Assembly: GCF_018531195.1 (NCBI RefSeq)
Contig: NZ_JAHDYS010000001.1
Span: forward strand, 186,001 to 250,000
Source of the DNA: Pelotalea chapellei
Lineage (GTDB): Bacteria > Desulfobacterota > Desulfuromonadia > Geobacterales > Pseudopelobacteraceae
DNA length: 64,000 nt
Direction of reading: 5' to 3'
The notes under the pieces were generated by a model. It was not told the DNA's origin and did not search any database. It saw nothing but the letters and a program-made list of their open reading frames with translations. The stretch's first letter is position 1. Each line of letters opens with the position of its first letter. The translations under genes were made by a program, and so were the position numbers. Positions 26,476 through 34,054 of the stretch are shown here, piece by piece.

Positions 26476-27971
26476 GAATTAGTCGTCCCTGAAATATTTT
26501 AACTAGCTAATATTGTTTGTTTTATTAGCGATTACTGTATGATAAAATCGCCGGAAATTGGACTTACACCATCATTTCCCGGTGATTTCATGCAACCAAA
26601 ACAACGCAGTTCTGACCAAGGTGATCTATTCCGTTCGCGGCTGGATCAGTTCCTTAACCGCCAGCATCCTCTGTTCAAACTGGCGAACTCCATCGACTGG
26701 TCGGTCTTTGAAAGAGAGTTTGGCTCCCTGTACGTCGTGAATGTGGGGCGCCCCGGTCTGCCGATCCGGTTGATGGTCGCTCTCCACTACCTCAAGCACG
26801 CATTCAATGTCAGCGACGAGGCCGTGGTTGCCCAGTTTATTGAGAACGGCTACTGGCAGTACTTCTGCGGTTTCGATTACTTCCAACACGAGTTTCCGCT
26901 CGACCCGACCAGTCTGGTCAAGTGGCGTCAGCGTATTGGGGACAAAGGGATGGAGAAGCTTCTCAAAGCCACCATCGAAACCGCTAAGGCCAAGAAGTAC
27001 GTGACTGAGGAACACCTGGAGCGGGTCAATGTCGATACCACCGTGCAGGAGAAGGCCATTGCCTATCCGACCGACGCCCGTCTGTACCACAAAGCCCGTC
27101 GCATTCTGGTTCGCCTGGCAAAGAGAAACGGCATCGACCTTCGCCAAAGCTACGAGCGGTTGGGCAAGAGAGCGCTCATCATGCAGGGCCGTTACAGCCA
27201 TGCCCGTCAGGCGAAGCGGGCCAGACGCGAGCAGAAGAGGCTCCGGCTCTACCTTGGCCGGGTTGTTCGTGACATTGAGCGCAAATGCCAGGAACCAGGT
27301 CCGCTGCTTACCACCATGCTGCAACGGGCCAAACGGATCTTCACCCAGAAGCGTGACGACAAGAACAAACTCTACAGCATGCAGGCACCCGAGGTGGAAT
27401 GCATTGCCAAAGGGAAAGCCCACAAGAAATACGAATTCGGCTGCAAAGTGTCACTGGTCAGCACATCCAAGGACAACTGGATCGTCGGCGTCCAGGCACT
27501 TCATGGCAATCCGTATGACGGGCACACCTTGAAAGATGCTCTCAGGCAGACGGAAGACCTGACCGGCTGGCGTCCGGGAAACGCCTACTGCGACAAAGGC
27601 TACAAAGGCGAGGCCAAGGTCATCAAGCAAACCGCCATTCACTTGGCTAACCGGAAAAAGAAGAGCATGAAACCCCGGGAATGGGATTGGTTCAAAAGGC
27701 GCAGTGCTATTGAACCGATCATCGGTCACGCAAAGTCAGATCACCGGATGGACCGCAACTATCTGAAGGGCGAAGAAGGCGACAAAATCAACGCCATCCT
27801 GGCCGGATGCGGTTTCAATATCAGGAAGCTCCTCCGAGCGATCCTTTTGTGGCTTTTCAAAGAGCGGTTCAGGCAACTCATAACCGGCTGGATACCCCTG
27901 ACTCGGCTATAGGAACAACAATTCCAACCAGTCTGAGGCAAAATTTTGGATTTTTCAGGGACGACGAATTA
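26476..27971 (+). mobile_element. IS5-like insertion sequence with target duplication
   Basis: The element is bounded by perfect 13-base inverted repeats, GTCGTCCCTGAAA at 26482-26494 and its complement TTTCAGGGACGAC at 27953-27965. Directly outside, GAATTA occurs at both 26476-26481 and 27966-27971, a six-base direct repeat (or four bases, AATT, if one mismatched terminal base is counted into the element). One intact transposase fills the interior. Clean ends and an undamaged gene point to a recent insertion. It landed between the DUF1622 gene and ppcA and breaks no gene that can be recognised. Confidence 0.85.
26539..27912 (+). CDS. IS5 family transposase
   Basis: 457 residues. The N-terminal part (about 18-125: LDQFLNRQHPLFKLANSIDW, GRPGLPIRLMVALHYLKHAF, YWQYFCGFDYFQHEFPLDPT) is the DUF772-type DNA-binding region of IS5-like transposases. 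The catalytic DDE core follows: VNVDTTVQEKAI (first Asp), NAYCDKGYKG (second Asp) and RRSAIEPIIGHAKSDHRMDR (Glu with the Y/R-K box). All three acidic residues are present, so it may be active. The start may be 26539 or the Met at 26590; neither has a strong ribosome site, which is usual for transposases. Confidence 0.88.
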   Translation: MIKSPEIGLTPSFPGDFMQPKQRSSDQGDLFRSRLDQFLNRQHPLFKLANSIDWSVFEREFGSLYVVNVGRPGLPIRLMVALHYLKHAFNVSDEAVVAQFIENGYWQYFCGFDYFQHEFPLDPTSLVKWRQRIGDKGMEKLLKATIETAKAKKYVTEEHLERVNVDTTVQEKAIAYPTDARLYHKARRILVRLAKRNGIDLRQSYERLGKRALIMQGRYSHARQAKRARREQKRLRLYLGRVVRDIERKCQEPGPLLTTMLQRAKRIFTQKRDDKNKLYSMQAPEVECIAKGKAHKKYEFGCKVSLVSTSKDNWIVGVQALHGNPYDGHTLKDALRQTEDLTGWRPGNAYCDKGYKGEAKVIKQTAIHLANRKKKSMKPREWDWFKRRSAIEPIIGHAKSDHRMDRNYLKGEEGDKINAILAGCGFNIRKLLRAILLWLFKERFRQLITGWIPLTRL

Positions 27972-28007
27972 AACAGAAGGTAGTCGACTGGTAACGCAAT
28001 CCATGGA

Positions 28008-28280
28008 TTATTTTTTGTGACAATCAGGACACTTGGTTGGTCCGGCTTTTCTTTCCTCATGACATCCCTTGCATGTTTTGTGGGCGAAGTCTTTGCCGAA
28101 AACCTCGATTTTGCCCGGTTTTTTTTCGTGACAAGGCATGCATGTTTTCAGCATTTCCTGATGTTTTTTGTGATGGAATTCAACATTGCCATTTTTGGCA
28201 GGTAATACGATGACATCCTCAGCGAAAATGTTTCCGGCAGATAACATGACGACCGTGACTGTTGCGATGAGAATTTTCAT
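28008..28280 (-). CDS. ppcA: PpcA-type periplasmic triheme cytochrome c7
   Basis: 90 residues: a signal peptide (about 1-20, ending NIFA) and a mature protein of about 70 residues with exactly three heme sites, CMPCH, CKGCH and CPDCH, plus the extra His ligands in VEFHHKKHQ and FAHKTCKGC. The order and the piece KPGKIEVFGKDFAHKTCKGC are those of the Geobacter PpcA family, which carries electrons across the periplasm toward outer-membrane conduits during metal reduction. Several paralogues (PpcA-E) exist in these bacteria; which one this is cannot be settled. It lies 82 bases downstream of a secreted protein gene on the same strand, and may share its transcript. Confidence 0.92.
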   Translation of the reverse strand: MKILIATVTVVMLSAGNIFAEDVIVLPAKNGNVEFHHKKHQEMLKTCMPCHEKKPGKIEVFGKDFAHKTCKGCHEERKAGPTKCPDCHKK

Positions 28281-28362
28281 TTTTGATTTCTCCCTTTATT
28301 TCAGCCCGACAAGTCTTTGCCATGCAGCGGGACTAGTTCTTGTCATAATCTGGAATTTACAT

Positions 28363-29079
28363 TTACCTGGATCCATTCCCACTATTTTGGCGAAAAATCA
28401 TTTCAATCTTCTCTGCAGCATGCAGCAAGGGTTTGGAGAACTGGGCATAATCCTGTGCGCTTTTCGAAGCCTTTAATCCGAGCAGGATAGGTCGGACCAT
28501 GCTTGCCTCCTTAGTTCCCCCTCGGGCTTCCAGCATCGGCTGCAGATCACTCCATGTCTTATCAATGCCGGCAACCGTGTCGGCCAGCTTTGTCGTGTCG
28601 TTGGCGTCACTCCATATTTCCAGTTCGCGCCCGTAAAACATCAACAGTTCAACGGGGGTCGGAATGACCAGCCGGAGCGGTGCAGCCATTCCTGATGAGA
28701 AAAGGGTGATCCGGTTTGCCAGCATCATCGTTGTGTGCCTGTCCTTCGCAGAAGCTGCCTCGGCCAGATCGCCTGCTACCTTTCCAAGCTGTGGTGCATA
28801 GATTTTACTGGGTTCATAGCCTTCGACACTGAATTGCGGAATAACGTTTTTTATCTCCTCAACAGCCAGCAGTGTTTTTTCCCATTGCCCCTCTTTTGCG
28901 AGCTGATAGATCCCTACGGCATTTTTTGTAACCTTTGGGAGAACTTTTGGTAAACCAGCAATTGAGGGTGCGTGGGTCTTTTCAGCCGCCGCAGCAGACC
29001 TATCTTGTGATGGAGTCAGGATTAAAAGAAGAAACAAAGACAGAACAAGTGGTAGCCTTGAGGATAATTTTAAATACAT
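28363..29079 (-). CDS. secreted protein of unknown function upstream of ppcA
   Basis: 238 residues: a signal peptide (about 1-32, LVLSLFLLLILTPSQDRSAA) and an all-helical mature part with no Cys and no heme site. Segments such as GIYQLAKEGQWEKTLLAVEE and AGDLAEAASAKDRHTTMMLA look like antiparallel helices of a small bundle. I do not recognise the family. Its ribosome site (GAGGAGACTCC) is good. The gene is followed by ppcA, so a link to periplasmic electron transfer is possible but unproven. Confidence 0.7.
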   Translation of the reverse strand: MYLKLSSRLPLVLSLFLLLILTPSQDRSAAAAEKTHAPSIAGLPKVLPKVTKNAVGIYQLAKEGQWEKTLLAVEEIKNVIPQFSVEGYEPSKIYAPQLGKVAGDLAEAASAKDRHTTMMLANRITLFSSGMAAPLRLVIPTPVELLMFYGRELEIWSDANDTTKLADTVAGIDKTWSDLQPMLEARGGTKEASMVRPILLGLKASKSAQDYAQFSKPLLHAAEKIEMIFRQNSGNGSR

Positions 29080-29240
29080 TGGAGTCTCCTCTGGTCGGCA
29101 TAGAATGAAAACGAAACTTAAGAATCCACCTACATTATATCCGAAACTTGATCAACTGCATGAATTTGACAACTCTAAGTGATGCATTACGATTTTATTG
29201 TGTGAAGTTTTAAAATCAAGAACGAGTAAGGGAGGATAAA

Positions 29241-29576
29241 ATGAACTTGAAGTTAGCAATACTGGTAGCTGTAGTTCAAATTGCCTGTAGTACGGCGCTG
29301 GCTGCCGATAGCCACAGCAAAAAAGACACTGGCAGCAAGAACAAGCCCAACGTAACCACCATGAAATGTGAGGAGTTTATTGCTCTGGACGAGACGATCA
29401 AACCTAAAATAATTTATTATGGTGTAGCACATGCACGCGGTGGGAAGTCTGGGAATGAAGTAATTGATATCGAAAAGATAGACCGCATCGTTCCGGTCGT
29501 TACCGAAGTCTGTACCAAAGAGCAGAAGGCCACCGTCTGGCAGAAGCTTAAGGCAGAAATGAAAAAGATTTTTTAA
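29241..29576 (+). CDS. HdeA-like periplasmic acid-stress chaperone
   Basis: 111 residues: a signal peptide (about 1-22, ending TALAA), a Lys-rich spacer, then the HdeA fold from about residue 38: TMKCEEFIALDETIKPKIIY, the middle YYGVAHARGG, and EKIDRIVPVVTEVCTKEQKA. The two Cys expected for the single disulphide are present (KCEEF and EVCTK). HdeA-type proteins unfold at low pH and keep periplasmic proteins soluble. The family is best known in enteric bacteria. A very good ribosome site (AAGGGAGGATAAA) precedes it. It diverges from the secreted protein at 28363-29079. Confidence 0.82.
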   Translation: MNLKLAILVAVVQIACSTALAADSHSKKDTGSKNKPNVTTMKCEEFIALDETIKPKIIYYGVAHARGGKSGNEVIDIEKIDRIVPVVTEVCTKEQKATVWQKLKAEMKKIF

Positions 29577-29779
29577 ACGACTGCCATTTTCTGCTAACTG
29601 TCGAAATCCTGCTCATGCCACTCTTCTGGTACCTGTCGGCAACTCCTGATTGGGTGGCATGAGCATTATTATATTCACTATAAGTCGAGATGGAGCTATA
29701 TCGTGCGATACACATGCCAGAAAGGATTTGATTTAGCCAACGGAGAGGGAGAATTTTTTCTGAATCACCATATTTGAAG

Positions 29780-30604
29780 TCAGATTGCAACAAACTCGGC
29801 TGTGTTTTTTCCCTTCTCTTTTGCGAGGTACATTTGCTTGTCAGCCTTCCCCAGCAGTGCATCATAGGTGTCGCACAGTTCACGGCAGGTCACAACACCA
29901 ATGCTGGCTGTAACCTGCCATCCTGATTGGCTGGTCATAATCTGGAGCGTCTTTAAGAGATGGTTGATTGCCTTGCGCGCTTCTTCTTCGCCTGTTTCGG
30001 CAAAACAAACGGCAAACTCGTCACCACCGATACGACCGGCAATATCGGTTCTGCGAATCGCATGTAGTATGGTTTCGCTGACCTGCTGGAGCAACCTGTC
30101 GCCACGGGCATGGCCCTGCGTATCGTTTACCCGCTTGAAATTATCAAGATCTATGAAAGCAAGTGAAAGCGAATGTTTATATCGCCGTGCGCGGTCCATT
30201 TCTTCCTCGACACGGTCACGGAAGGCCCCTTTGTTCAGCAGGCCCGTGAGCCGGTCAGTTTCAGAACGCAGCCTCTCGCGTTCAAGCGCCCTGCGCAATT
30301 GCGCCTGCAGTGATACGGTATATGCAATTAGAACAAAAATGCCGAACCGTGTGAAGGCATTCCAGGACATAACTGCTTCGCTCTCTCCAGACGGGTTATT
30401 ATTTGCATTGACTAAAAACCAACTCACAGTTGCTCCAACAGCAACAAAGATTCCCTCCACTTTTCCACAATACCAGGCAGAAAGAAGGACTGGCACCGCG
30501 TAAAGAAGCATCATCGAGACATGAACGCCGCTCAAATAGTCGGAGTACCCGATGATTATCGTAGTAACAAACGAAGCGGCAAATATTATGTGCCGTTTAA
30601 TCAT
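29780..30604 (-). CDS. membrane diguanylate cyclase (GGDEF)
   Basis: 274 residues: three or four membrane helices in the first 95 residues (IIFAASFVTTIIIGY, VSMMLLYAVPVLLSAWYC, GIFVAVGATVSWFLV, FGIFVLIAYTVSLQA), a short helical linker, then a GGDEF domain at about 112-270. The active loop is intact (RIGGDEFAVCF) and the metal-binding FIDLDNFKRVNDTQGHARGD is present. RRTD lies exactly five residues before GGDEF, which is the product-inhibition I-site. The enzyme should make cyclic di-GMP and be feedback-controlled. The N-terminal sensor part is of unknown ligand. It overlaps by four bases the start of a receiver-like remnant. Confidence 0.9.
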   Translation of the reverse strand: MIKRHIIFAASFVTTIIIGYSDYLSGVHVSMMLLYAVPVLLSAWYCGKVEGIFVAVGATVSWFLVNANNNPSGESEAVMSWNAFTRFGIFVLIAYTVSLQAQLRRALERERLRSETDRLTGLLNKGAFRDRVEEEMDRARRYKHSLSLAFIDLDNFKRVNDTQGHARGDRLLQQVSETILHAIRRTDIAGRIGGDEFAVCFAETGEEEARKAINHLLKTLQIMTSQSGWQVTASIGVVTCRELCDTYDALLGKADKQMYLAKEKGKNTAEFVAI

Positions 30605-30789
30605 GTCGATCTCAAATTTTTTAAAATATAGATACTTCTTTTTATTATAGCACCTTGCGCAGCGGGTAAAGGTCTCTCCAGGGAAGGCAGCTTGGATTGG
30701 CCATAGCTATATTTCTTGTTCGGGATCAAATCAGACCAGAACTTGCCGTAGTCTATCGGCTTCATCAGGTTCCCAAAGCTTTCTTTCAT
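30601..30789 (-). pseudogene. receiver-domain-like tail fragment
   Basis: A 62-codon frame beginning MKESFGNLMKPIDYGKFWSD. The LMKPIDYGKF part resembles the end of CheY-like receiver domains (Lys of the KP motif, final helix), but the phosphorylated Asp and all earlier strands are absent and the rest does not look like a domain. A shorter related fragment lies at 25618-25650. It is probably the stump of a lost response regulator once linked to the diguanylate cyclase downstream. It could also be chance. Confidence 0.3.
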
Positions 30790-30817
30790 GAGATTTTGAC
30801 ACTGTTTAAATAGAGGA

Positions 30818-32674
30818 TCAGCGTCCAGTGATTCTCTTTTTCTTTACCTTTTTTGCAGGTTTTACTTTTATTTTTTTCGAAGTTCTTTTCTTGCTTTTTA
30901 CGGACACTTTTTTAACCTGCTCCGGAGCAAGCCGGCTTAACAGTTCCACCGGTTCCAGTAATCGCGGATCGGCCTGCCGTGCCGCATTAAAGGATTCCCT
31001 TGCCTTCTCCTTGTCTCCAGTTTTCAGGTAAACCTTTCCGATACCATTTAAAGCTCGTGCATGATCCGGTTTTATTTCCACCGCCTTTTGGAACTGTGCA
31101 AGAGCACCATCATGGTTATGCCGGTACGCATACATTATTCCCAGGCGGTAATGACTATCGGCACTGTTGGGATTCAGATTAACGTCTTCTTCCAGGAGAG
31201 CTGTCGTTTCGTCATACTGTTTTTTCTTTACATAAATTGCTATGAGAGCATTCCTTGCCTCGACATCGGTGGGGATAAGACGGAGTATTTCCAGTAGATG
31301 TTTTTTTGCTTCATCCGGCATCTTTCGTTTCATATAAAGCTGTGCCACCCCCCGATGCGCTTCAATGTTCTCGGCATCAAGTTCAACGGCTTTTGTATAA
31401 GCGTTTGTAGCTGCCTGATAGTCCCGTTTCTTTTCCAATAGACGGGCCAACTTGTAGTAGCTTAACGGGTTGTCGCCGTGTCGGCTGATCAACTCTCGAT
31501 ACTCCTGTATTGCCTCAGTAAATTCTCCCCGTAACACATGGATTTCGGCAAGACGTCGCCTTGCATCGCCGTTATCTTCATCCAGCCTGATTGCCTCCTT
31601 GTACTGGCTGATACTTTCATCTAAAGCGCCTTTGCGTTCATAAAGAGCGCCAAGATTATAGCTGATTCGTCCATTCCCCTCTTTGCGGCGAACTGCCTGT
31701 TCGTATGCGGCGATAGCCTCCAGATCGTGACCGGCCGCCATTTGAGCATCTCCGAGCTTTTCACGAACTCCTGCAGTTTCAGGCTTTTCCAGAAGCAGAG
31801 CACTGTATTCATTTGCCGCCTTATCATATGCCCCGGCTGCTGCAAAAGATGCAGCCCTTTGCATATGATCAGTAGGGCTTACGCTCCGTTCAACTCCAGC
31901 CAGGCGATACTCATTACCTGCTTCGATGGAATTACCTATCATTTCGAGCAGTTGTGCCAACCGGTAGTGACTGTCTCTGTTCTCTGGATTGGCTGCAAGG
32001 GATAGCCTTATTTCGGCGATAGCCTGATCATACTGTTTTTCTTTTTGATATATTTCGGCAAGCTTCAAATGGGAGATTTCGTTAGCAGGCTGTAAATTCA
32101 ACACTGCCTGGAACTTTTCCCGAGCCTTTACAAAATTCCCCTGTCCCAAATAACATTGACCCATACCGATTTGCACAGACACATCATTAGCGAATGTAGG
32201 CATGGTCTGTTCGTAATTAAGCAAGGCAAGACCATAGAACTCGCCTTCAAGATAAAGGTCAGCCAATGCCTTGGCGTAAATTGGAGAGTTTTTTAGCTTC
32301 AGAGAACTGTAAAGGTTAACGGATGCTTCATCCGGGACTCCTTTCTTTAACATTAGCAGCCCGAGTTGGCCGTAGGCATCAGCGAGCAACGGTTCTTTAG
32401 AAATAGCGTTACGATACTCACTTATGGCCTGTTCTGACTTATTACTCGCCCCCAAAGCCAATCCTTTCAGGTAATGAGCCGCTCCCCCATTGGGGCAAAG
32501 AGCAGAAATCTGTTTTTCGATCTTGGTTCTTTCTGCAGGTGGTGTTTCATTGGTAACACCCTCAACGGCCTTAGTTGCCTCACTACAGCGATCTCCTTTA
32601 CCGAATCCCCAAGTAAAACCACACAATAAAAAAGTGAATAAGATTAGTATTAAGCCATATATGCATCTGTGCAT
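30818..32674 (-). CDS. exported TPR-repeat protein
   Basis: 618 residues: a hydrophobic leader (about 5-22, YGLILILFTFLLCGFTWG) and at least 14 tetratricopeptide repeats covering about 35-585 (for example AEQAISEYRN, AIAEIRLSLAANPENRDSHY, GALDESISQYKEAIRLDEDN, HDGALAQFQKAVEIKPDHAR). The last 25 residues are strongly basic (KKRTSKKIKVKPAKKVKKKR), unusual for a periplasmic protein and perhaps a peptidoglycan or nucleic acid contact. It follows pal by 50 bases on the same strand, a pairing like pal-cpoB of the Tol system, where the TPR protein links Tol-Pal to cell-wall synthesis. The role here is inferred from that context only. Confidence 0.82.
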   Translation of the reverse strand: MHRCIYGLILILFTFLLCGFTWGFGKGDRCSEATKAVEGVTNETPPAERTKIEKQISALCPNGGAAHYLKGLALGASNKSEQAISEYRNAISKEPLLADAYGQLGLLMLKKGVPDEASVNLYSSLKLKNSPIYAKALADLYLEGEFYGLALLNYEQTMPTFANDVSVQIGMGQCYLGQGNFVKAREKFQAVLNLQPANEISHLKLAEIYQKEKQYDQAIAEIRLSLAANPENRDSHYRLAQLLEMIGNSIEAGNEYRLAGVERSVSPTDHMQRAASFAAAGAYDKAANEYSALLLEKPETAGVREKLGDAQMAAGHDLEAIAAYEQAVRRKEGNGRISYNLGALYERKGALDESISQYKEAIRLDEDNGDARRRLAEIHVLRGEFTEAIQEYRELISRHGDNPLSYYKLARLLEKKRDYQAATNAYTKAVELDAENIEAHRGVAQLYMKRKMPDEAKKHLLEILRLIPTDVEARNALIAIYVKKKQYDETTALLEEDVNLNPNSADSHYRLGIMYAYRHNHDGALAQFQKAVEIKPDHARALNGIGKVYLKTGDKEKARESFNAARQADPRLLEPVELLSRLAPEQVKKVSVKSKKRTSKKIKVKPAKKVKKKRITGR

Positions 32675-32686
32675 GGGTCCCTCTAT

Positions 32687-32718
32687 ATACCAAAGGCCGC
32701 TGTAGCGGCCTTTGGTAT
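32687..32718. terminator. perfect 14-base hairpin between pal and the TPR gene
   Basis: ATACCAAAGGCCGC at 32687-32700 pairs fully with 32705-32718 across a TGTA loop. Such a strong stem would end or attenuate transcription or protect the pal message, but no run of U follows on the minus strand. It may therefore be an mRNA-processing or stability element that lets pal be made in excess over the TPR protein. It sits just before the ribosome site of the TPR gene. Confidence 0.5.
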
Positions 32719-32724
32719 GATGAT

Positions 32725-33324
32725 TTATTTGATAACAACAAACTCGTCTCGACGGTTTTTGGCCAGGGCAGCTTCATTATGGCCGGGATCAGCCGGTTTT
32801 TCCTCACCATAACTGATAGTTGACAATCGGCCAGATGGAATGCCCATAGTTGTCAGATAACTAACAGCTGCTTTCGCTCTCCGCTCCCCAAGTGCAAGAT
32901 TGTATTCGCTAGAACCACGCTCATCACAGTTCCCTTCTATTCGAATTGTTGCGCGAGGATTTTTCATCAATAATTCAAAGTTCTTGGAAAGCGTTTGACG
33001 GGCTGTATCACTCAACGTTGAAGCATCAAAATCAAAATAAATATTCTCAAGCGATTGCTGCAGATCAGCGGTTGACGCCTCTTTGGAATCTTGCTGAGAC
33101 TTCTTTTGATCGACGGCTTTAACATCGGATGAATTCACCGCCGTTGTTGCAATAGTTGGCTTATCCGGTGTTTTTGATTTTAACGCACCATCATCAGGCT
33201 TCGTGGATATTGCTACCGGTACAATTGGTTCTTCTTTTTTAACGACGTCCTGTGTAGCACAACCTGCAAACATGAACATCCCCGCAAAAACAACCGGCAG
33301 AAGCCGATTGATAGATCTCTCCAT
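32725..33324 (-). CDS. Pal-like peptidoglycan-associated lipoprotein (OmpA C-domain)
   Basis: 199 residues: a lipoprotein leader with lipobox FAGC (Cys near residue 22), a charged, poorly ordered spacer of about 70 residues, and an OmpA-like domain at about 90-199. The peptidoglycan-binding core is standard: YFDFDASTLSDTARQTL, IRIEGNCDERGSSEYNLALG with the NxDERG motif of Pal, ERRAKAAVSYLTTMGI and KNRRDEFVVIK. It anchors the outer membrane to the cell wall. tolQRAB are not in the window, so this is probably an extra Pal copy. The start has AGGAGAAATAC upstream. Confidence 0.85.
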   Translation of the reverse strand: MERSINRLLPVVFAGMFMFAGCATQDVVKKEEPIVPVAISTKPDDGALKSKTPDKPTIATTAVNSSDVKAVDQKKSQQDSKEASTADLQQSLENIYFDFDASTLSDTARQTLSKNFELLMKNPRATIRIEGNCDERGSSEYNLALGERRAKAAVSYLTTMGIPSGRLSTISYGEEKPADPGHNEAALAKNRRDEFVVIK

Positions 33325-33432
33325 TGTATTTCTCCTATTATTAGAAACGTTAGATAAAGGCGCAAATATTCACCCAAGTACAAAAGTACAAGGAAATAGA
33401 TAAGTGCGTAACAAGATAGTATTTAATTATTA

Positions 33433-33762
33433 TCAGGAGATGATTAACGGAGGGGCGCGAGATGAGTTAAAAAACAGAAGAGTAAATTCAGTAAAGTGAG
33501 CAGCAAGCAATGACTTCGTTCGGTAGGGAAGTACAGTCCGAAGTTGGGTGGGGGCTGCCATGACGGCAAGAAAATCGATGAATTTATTAACAGTCTGCTG
33601 CGATGTTTTGACCTGAATCTCAATGACGGCCTTTCGACTCGGCTTGGGCCGATGAGGACGCGAAAGATCAGGCACACGCATTCCACCAAGCACCAAACAA
33701 AATGCAATAATGGCCGTAACGAAAATAGAAACATGTCTTTGATGCACGCTGCTATCAGTCAT
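33433..33762 (-). CDS. possible small membrane protein
   Basis: A 109-codon frame with one hydrophobic segment near the start (VSIFVTAIIAFCLVLGGM) and a basic stretch after it (RPHRPKPSRKAVIEIQVK). No family is recognised, and no ribosome site precedes the start. It could be a real short protein or a chance frame. The 290 bases upstream of it, to 34054, show no other gene. Confidence 0.25.
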   Translation of the reverse strand: MTDSSVHQRHVSIFVTAIIAFCLVLGGMRVPDLSRPHRPKPSRKAVIEIQVKTSQQTVNKFIDFLAVMAAPTQLRTVLPYRTKSLLAAHFTEFTLLFFNSSRAPPLIIS

Positions 33763-34054
33763 TCGCTATTAAATACACTGATCCTGATCAAAAAACAAGG
33801 TTAGGCACACTACGTTTTTACCCCTGATGAAGAAGGGCTAACCTCCTCTACTTTCTGGATCGTGTGCCATTATGAATCGGTTTAGTGGGGTATCCACCCG
33901 GCAAAGCTGACAGTTTTTGCCAGGGCTGAGAGCAGATGTGCCGGCAACGCCTCTCAATTGCAACACCACACAGGAACTACTGCAACCGAAACGCCACAGC
34001 AAACAATCGAGCCGCACATGCCATCATGCCTTCTTTTTCCCTATTGCCGCAGTC

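Noticed and set aside
26626-27423. 265-codon frame antisense to the transposase
   Set aside because: It mirrors the coding bias of an intact transposase and has no recognisable domain.
33444-33734. 96-codon minus-strand frame overlapping the doubtful 109-codon one
   Set aside because: Phe/Leu/Arg/Ser-rich, no ribosome site and no family; it looks like chance.
33841-33990. Possible GEMM (cyclic di-GMP) riboswitch, suggested by GGCAAAGCTGACAG
   Set aside because: The GNRA loop, the receptor and the expected spacing of the second stem are not found, and no gene reads away from it in the right direction.
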